From Brevundimonas sp. (GTDB lineage Bacteria; Pseudomonadota; Alphaproteobacteria; Caulobacterales; Caulobacteraceae), in contig JADCBH010000026.1 of the NCBI GenBank assembly GCA_020253595.1, positions 1-5,353 on the forward strand: a stretch of 5,353 nucleotides of DNA, given 5' to 3'. The first letter of the stretch is position 1, and every line of letters begins with the position of its first letter. A program made the translations under genes and the position numbers. The notes under the pieces are model-generated. The model had not been told where the DNA came from. It saw nothing but the letters and a program-made list of their open reading frames with translations, and ran no database searches. Of this stretch, positions 1 through 5,353 are shown one piece after another.

Positions 1-193
1 CCGGCAGGTCGGCGAAGCGCATCATGCCGTTGGTCGGGCGCACGAGACCGAGCAGGGCCTTGAGCACGGAACTCTTGCCAGCGCCGTTGCGGCCGAGCAA
101 GCCGATTGCGCCAGCGCCGAAGGCCACGGAAAGGTCCGCGACGGCGACGCGGCTGCCGTAACGGATGGTGACGTGCTCCAGGGTGACGGTCAT
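1..193 (-). CDS. ABC transporter ATP-binding protein, N-terminal part (runs off the window)
   Basis: The first 64 codons, read from the ATG at 193 to the window edge, give the start of an ABC-type ATPase domain, the subunit that hydrolyses ATP on the cytoplasmic side of a membrane transporter. The protein opens MTVTLEHVTIRYGSR, the usual first strand with an aromatic A-loop residue (Y12). A Walker A motif follows at about residues 36-43 (GRNGAGKS), then a helix and the sequence LLGLVRPTNG typical after Walker A. Q-loop, signature and Walker B lie outside the window, so neither substrate nor import/export direction can be read. I prefer ATG 193 because homologues start close to the first strand; an in-frame ATG at 223 would add ten poorly conserved residues (MTSRIRAAGR). 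Neither start has a strong Shine-Dalgarno. It follows the methyltransferase gene on the same strand by 127 bases, so co-transcription is possible but unproven. Confidence 0.93.
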   Translation of the reverse strand, partial: MTVTLEHVTIRYGSRVAVADLSVAFGAGAIGLLGRNGAGKSSVLKALLGLVRPTNGMMRFADLP

Positions 194-204
194 GCGGCCT
201 GCGG

Positions 205-216
205 CGCGTATACGCG
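205..216. promoter_or_regulatory. 12-bp perfect palindrome in the ABC gene leader
   Basis: The sequence CGCGTATACGCG is perfectly self-complementary and lies 12 bases upstream of the preferred ATG at 193, between it and the alternative ATG at 223. A perfect palindrome with an AT-rich centre in a GC-rich leader could be an operator for a dimeric repressor. It could also be chance, since GC-rich DNA forms short palindromes easily. If ATG 223 is the true start, it is simply coding sequence. Confidence 0.3.
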
Positions 217-254
217 ACGTCATGCTAGGTATTGGCGGCCGCGCTTGCGAGGAA

Positions 255-273
255 CGAGGTGGCGCGCACCTCG
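255..273. other. Intercistronic hairpin between methyltransferase and ABC genes
   Basis: A 7-bp perfect inverted repeat (CGAGGTG / CACCTCG) encloses a 5-base loop (GCGCG on the plus strand). In the minus-strand transcript it lies about 50 bases after the methyltransferase stop codon and ahead of the ABC start. The transcript then reads TTCCTCGC, not a U-run, so it does not look like an intrinsic terminator. It may stabilise the 3' end of the methyltransferase message or be a weak attenuator. Confidence 0.4.
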
Positions 274-320
274 ATCCCAAGGCAGCAACCGTGGCATTGC
301 CGCAGGCAACCGCGTCGACG

Positions 321-1154
321 TCACGACGGCAGGCTTGGAGCCGACGAAGCCGCAGGCTGCGCCGGCGGAACAACTGGGTCGTTGGTTGGCGGCGGCGACG
401 CAGGTCCCGTCACCGCCCCCGGGGCCTCACCCAGAATGCTCCGCCACGGCGCCAGCGCCGCTGGCGAGGGACTGGCGACGACGAGGCGGACGTCGAGCTT
501 CCGCTCGAGGAACGCCGTCGGGCGCCGGACTTCGATGGCAGGCATGCCGTCGCGCAGCCACGCACAGAACGGTGTCGACTCCCGCCGGACCGGGTCGGCG
601 TGCAGGACGACCCCCCCCGCGGCGAGGCAACTGCGGATGTGGCGCTTGAGCGCCGCGTGGTGCACCGGCCGGTAGCTGACGTCCGCCAGCAGCATGAGAT
701 CGAAGGGGCCCGGCACCTCTGCCTGGGACCAGTCGACCTGGCGGGCGATCGGGGCAGCCGGCGAGCCTTGGCGGGCGCCGTTCCACGTCGCGAAGGCGAG
801 TGCATCGGGCTTCACGTCCGCAAAGGTCACGACGGCGCCCGCGCGGCAGGCGGTGATGCCCGGTACGCCCAAGCCACAGCCAAGGTCGAGCACCCGCTGG
901 CCCGTGAGGTCGCCGCGGCGCCAGAGCAACCGCGCCATCGCGACCGACGCCGGCCAGATCTGCACCCAGTACGGCGGCTCGCCGTTGGGCACGGTGTTGG
1001 CGGCCCACTCGCCAGATCGCATCCATGCCTTGACGTCCGGGACGACGAGGGACAACGATCGATCCCCGAGCGGCAGATTGAGACGACGCAGAGGGAACCG
1101 GCGCAAGACCGGATCGAGCTTCGCTTCGGGAACCGTCGCGGACGGCGTCGACAC
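321..1154 (-). CDS. Class I SAM-dependent methyltransferase, MTF16 / protein-lysine methyltransferase-like
   Basis: A 277-residue predicted cytoplasmic enzyme that should transfer a methyl group from S-adenosylmethionine. The Rossmann motif I is clear at residues 88-99 (VLDLGCGLGVPG), with the acidic post-motif strand VVTFADVKPDAL at 108-119. Before it comes PYWVQIWPAS at 61-70, matching the PYW..-WP element of METTL20/ETFB-lysine and related seven-beta-strand methyltransferases. After it, FDLMLLADVSYRP at 151-163 contains a DxxY motif (DVSY), the hallmark of the MTF16 family. Those features suggest a protein-lysine or small-amine substrate; the actual target cannot be read. The last 40 or so residues are rich in Pro, Ala and Ser and look like a disordered tail. 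The start is a GTG at 1154; the frame stays open upstream but becomes Arg-rich and unlike any domain. No signal peptide or membrane helix is seen. It lies about 300 bases after the rrn terminator, and the ABC ATPase gene follows it. Confidence 0.9.
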   Translation of the reverse strand: MSTPSATVPEAKLDPVLRRFPLRRLNLPLGDRSLSLVVPDVKAWMRSGEWAANTVPNGEPPYWVQIWPASVAMARLLWRRGDLTGQRVLDLGCGLGVPGITACRAGAVVTFADVKPDALAFATWNGARQGSPAAPIARQVDWSQAEVPGPFDLMLLADVSYRPVHHAALKRHIRSCLAAGGVVLHADPVRRESTPFCAWLRDGMPAIEVRRPTAFLERKLDVRLVVASPSPAALAPWRSILGEAPGAVTGPASPPPTNDPVVPPAQPAASSAPSLPS

Positions 1155-1460
1155 GGCGGGAGGCGTAACCGCTCGGCGTGCACGAAGGAAGCGTGCGGTG
1201 CGGCGGTGGTGACGGCGACGAAGCGGCGTCGCTCACAGCGAACCGATCAGGCCGCCGCCGGGGGGACGATGTCGGCCACACCGCCTTCGGCGACCGAGCA
1301 CCAACGTGCGAAGAAGCTCCGCAGCGACGGCTTGCAGCAAACGTGCCGCCGCCGCCGGAGCCGGGTGGCTGCCGGGGCACACGCCAGAACGAAGGCGGCG
1401 CAGGCGATGCTGCAGCAGCCAATGCCGAGGGCGCACCATCGACCGCCAACTGGCCTTGGC
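1155..1460. other. Spacer between rrn terminator and methyltransferase gene; no convincing gene
   Basis: This 306-base, GC-rich stretch should hold the promoter and leader of the methyltransferase gene, but I see no clear -35/-10 pair or strong ribosome binding site. Several short frames are open on the minus strand. One, from a TTG at 1462 to 1247, encodes 71 residues with a basic start, a hydrophobic Cys/Ala-rich stretch and VLAC, which loosely resembles a lipoprotein signal. Another, from ATG 1439 to 1233, encodes 68 Arg/Leu-rich residues. Neither has a ribosome binding site, clear codon-position bias or a recognisable domain, so I call neither. Confidence 0.6.
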
Positions 1461-1505
1461 AAAAAGAAACGCGTCCGTCACCCCTGGGGGCGACGGACGC
1501 GTTTT
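1461..1505 (-). terminator. Intrinsic terminator of the rRNA operon
   Basis: In the minus-strand transcript the arm AACGCGTCCGTCGCCC pairs with GGGTGACGGACGCGTT through about 16 bp, with a single G-U pair, around a small CCAG loop. It is followed at once by TCTTTTT. It begins 7 bases after the 5S 3' end, exactly where an rrn operon terminator belongs. On the plus strand the same hairpin is followed by TTTTG only, so any activity in that direction should be weaker. Confidence 0.93.
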
Positions 1506-1511
1506 GAATTG

Positions 1512-1619
1512 ACCCGGCACTGACCTACTTTCGCGCTAGGCACTATCATCGGCCCTGGCTGCTTGACTGCCGTGTTCGGAAAGGGAACGGGTATTTCCAG
1601 CCAGGTATGGGCACCGGGA
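1512..1619 (-). rRNA. rrf: 5S ribosomal RNA
   Basis: This is the 5S rRNA of the large ribosomal subunit, about 108 bases. The transcript starts near CCCGGTGCCCATACC and ends near GTGCCGGG; these ends pair as helix I over 8 positions, including two G-U pairs. Inside are the conserved blocks CCCGTTCCCTTTCCGAACACGG (loop B/C region; shown in plus coordinates 1571-1592), GCCGATGATAGTGCC and GCGAAAGTAGG (loops D and E). It is the last gene of the operon, about 90 bases after 23S and immediately before the terminator. The exact ends are set by helix I pairing and may be off by one or two bases. Confidence 0.96.
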
Positions 1620-1628
1620 GGCGCTTTA

Positions 1629-1660
1629 TCTGCCGTGCCAGCGGAGCCGGCGACAGCAGA
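1629..1660 (-). other. Hairpin in the 23S-5S spacer
   Basis: In the transcript GCCGGC pairs with GCTGGC around a TCC loop (1637-1651, one G-U pair). An outer 5-bp arm, TCTGC with GCAGA (1629-1633 and 1656-1660), closes it after a small internal loop. It separates the 23S processing stem from the 5S 5' end and may present a cleavage site for 5S maturation. That role is inferred from position only. Confidence 0.45.
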
Positions 1661-1664
1661 AGAT

Positions 1665-1683
1665 GTTGGGTTGGTGGAACGAG
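1665..1683 (-). other. 23S rRNA processing stem, 3' arm
   Basis: These 19 bases are perfectly complementary to 4674-4692 on the other side of the 23S gene. In the precursor RNA they pair and bring the 23S ends together, forming the kind of long duplex that RNase III cuts. Between this arm and the mature 3' end (1684-1708) pairing continues with 4647-4673: a 9-bp block with one G-U, a small internal loop, then an 8-bp block and a few mismatches. Confidence 0.9.
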
Positions 1684-1708
1684 TCGTCGAGGGATCGAGT
1701 GAGGATGA

Positions 1709-4646
<2,938 letters not shown>

Positions 4647-4673
4647 TGATTCTCACTCGAGATCCTCAACGAT

Positions 4674-4692
4674 CTCGTTCCACCAACCCAAC
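4674..4692 (-). other. 23S rRNA processing stem, 5' arm
   Basis: This is the partner of 1665-1683: 19 consecutive Watson-Crick pairs in the precursor RNA. It starts one base after boxA in the transcript and leads, through a partly mismatched continuation at 4647-4673, into helix 1 of the mature 23S. The whole duplex, mature helix 1 included, covers about 50 positions. RNase III is the expected nuclease from known rrn biology. Confidence 0.9.
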
Positions 4693-4693
4693 T

Positions 4694-4705
4694 TGTCAAA
4701 GAGCT
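4694..4705 (-). promoter_or_regulatory. boxA antitermination element ahead of 23S
   Basis: The transcript reads AGCTCTTTGACA, close to the bacterial rrn boxA consensus TGCTCTTTAACA. In known rrn operons this site binds the NusB-NusE (S10) pair in nascent RNA. The loaded polymerase then resists Rho through the untranslated rRNA, and the complex assists rRNA folding. Its place between tRNA-Ala and the 23S processing stem matches the spacer boxA of E. coli. The leader boxA of the operon would lie outside the window. Confidence 0.85.
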
Positions 4706-4777
4706 TGTGGCGCCAACACCCCGTCAGGGGCGGTGGTCGCCGATTCGCTTGCTTCTTCTTCGGCCTCGCTGCAGGGA

Positions 4778-4853
4778 TGGTGGAGACGATGGGACTCGAA
4801 CCCACGACCCCCTGCTTGCAAAGCAGGTGCTCTACCAATTGAGCTACGTCCCC
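4778..4853 (-). tRNA. tRNA-Ala (anticodon UGC)
   Basis: A 76-base tRNA with encoded CCA. The acceptor GGGGACG pairs with CGTCTCC (one G-U). The D arm is GCTC/GAGC, and the anticodon stem CTGCT/AGCAG encloses the loop TTTGCAA, giving anticodon TGC, which reads alanine GCN codons. The T arm GTGGG/CCCAT carries TTCGAGT, and the discriminator base is A, as expected for tRNA-Ala. The acceptor stem lacks G3-U70 if counted strictly from G1, but its only wobble is exactly the third pair (G3 with U70), so the alanine identity element is present. It sits 32 bases after tRNA-Ile in the 16S-23S spacer and is cut from the same precursor. Confidence 0.98.
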
Positions 4854-4885
4854 GATCGAGGACGACAGCTTGTCGGCGCTCGAAG

Positions 4886-4962
4886 TGGTTGGCCTAGGTG
4901 GACTCGAACCACCGACCTTACGCTTATCAGGCGTACGCTCTAACCACCTGAGCTATAGGCCA
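4886..4962 (-). tRNA. tRNA-Ile (anticodon GAU)
   Basis: A 77-base tRNA with encoded CCA. The acceptor TGGCCTA pairs fully with TAGGCCA. The D arm is GCTC/GAGC, the anticodon stem TACGC/GCGTA encloses CTGATAA (anticodon GAT, reading isoleucine AUC and AUU), and the T arm GGTGG/CCACC carries TTCGAGT. The discriminator base is A, as usual for tRNA-Ile. The first pair is U1-A72, where many bacterial tRNA-Ile genes have G1-C72 or A1-U72. It is the first tRNA after 16S, about 138 bases downstream. Confidence 0.98.
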
Positions 4963-5070
4963 ACGTAGACCGGCCTGCACTGCGCGGAGCACGCTTCGCT
5001 GGAAACGACTCGACGCGCGGTCGAAGAAGATCGGGTGGCCTCGAAAAGGTCTGCGTGCGAGTCCTGTGCT

Positions 5071-5088
5071 GTCCGTGCGAACACGGAC
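5071..5088 (-). other. UUCG-loop hairpin downstream of 16S
   Basis: In the transcript GTCCGTG pairs perfectly with CACGGAC around a TTCG loop. It starts 13 bases after the 16S 3' end. The 4963-5100 spacer also carries the 3' flank that should pair with the 16S leader, which lies outside the window. The hairpin may shape 16S 3' maturation or limit pairing of that flank. It has no following U-run and is not a terminator. Confidence 0.6.
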
Positions 5089-5100
5089 AAAGGTTCCTTA

Positions 5101-5353
<253 letters not shown>

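Noticed and set aside
427..1449. 340-codon minus-strand frame overlapping the methyltransferase in another frame
   Set aside because: Low-complexity Pro/Ser/Arg sequence without motifs. The overlapping 321-1154 frame contains a complete methyltransferase fold.
165..1523. 452-codon plus-strand frame opposite the methyltransferase
   Set aside because: It is Arg-rich, has no domain, and mirrors GC-rich codons of the real gene on the other strand before running into the 5S region.
4653..4838. 61-codon minus-strand frame with LLCKQGVVGSSPI
   Set aside because: The sequence is a read-through of tRNA-Ala, boxA and the processing stem, a common annotation artefact.

Overview
The window holds most of a bacterial ribosomal RNA operon on the minus strand, followed on the same strand by two protein genes. 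In transcription order (right to left) it runs: 3' end of 16S rRNA (5101-5353, 5' part outside the window), tRNA-Ile(GAU) (4886-4962), tRNA-Ala(UGC) (4778-4853), a boxA antitermination element (4694-4705), 23S rRNA (about 1709-4646), 5S rRNA (about 1512-1619) and a strong intrinsic terminator (1461-1505). After a 300-base stretch with no convincing gene come a class I SAM-dependent methyltransferase (321-1154) and the first 64 codons of an ABC transporter ATPase (1-193, cut by the window edge).

The organism is a GC-rich bacterium. The 16S tail reads ATTGGGACTAAGTCGTAACA near position 1490 (E. coli numbering), has AAGCC after the universal CACCGCCCGTC block, and ends in an intact CCUCC anti-Shine-Dalgarno. 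From memory this combination fits Gemmatimonadota or a related FCB-type lineage. That is an impression rather than a search result, and only about 250 bases of 16S are available.

The operon has the classic 16S-Ile-Ala-23S-5S order, and the 23S shows all the functional centres I looked for with no intron or large insertion. The bases flanking 23S form a long, nearly perfect RNase III-type processing stem with a 19-bp uninterrupted outer arm, and boxA sits right next to it, as in well-studied rrn operons.

The protein genes are separate from ribosome synthesis as far as the sequence shows: the terminator after 5S should isolate them. The methyltransferase resembles the MTF16-type seven-beta-strand protein methyltransferases. 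The ABC ATPase lies 127 bases further on, behind a leader with a 7-bp hairpin and a 12-bp perfect palindrome. I see no mobile element, CRISPR array or clearly new system here. The items most worth checking are the ABC leader, the methyltransferase substrate and the 1409-1491 base pair in 16S.
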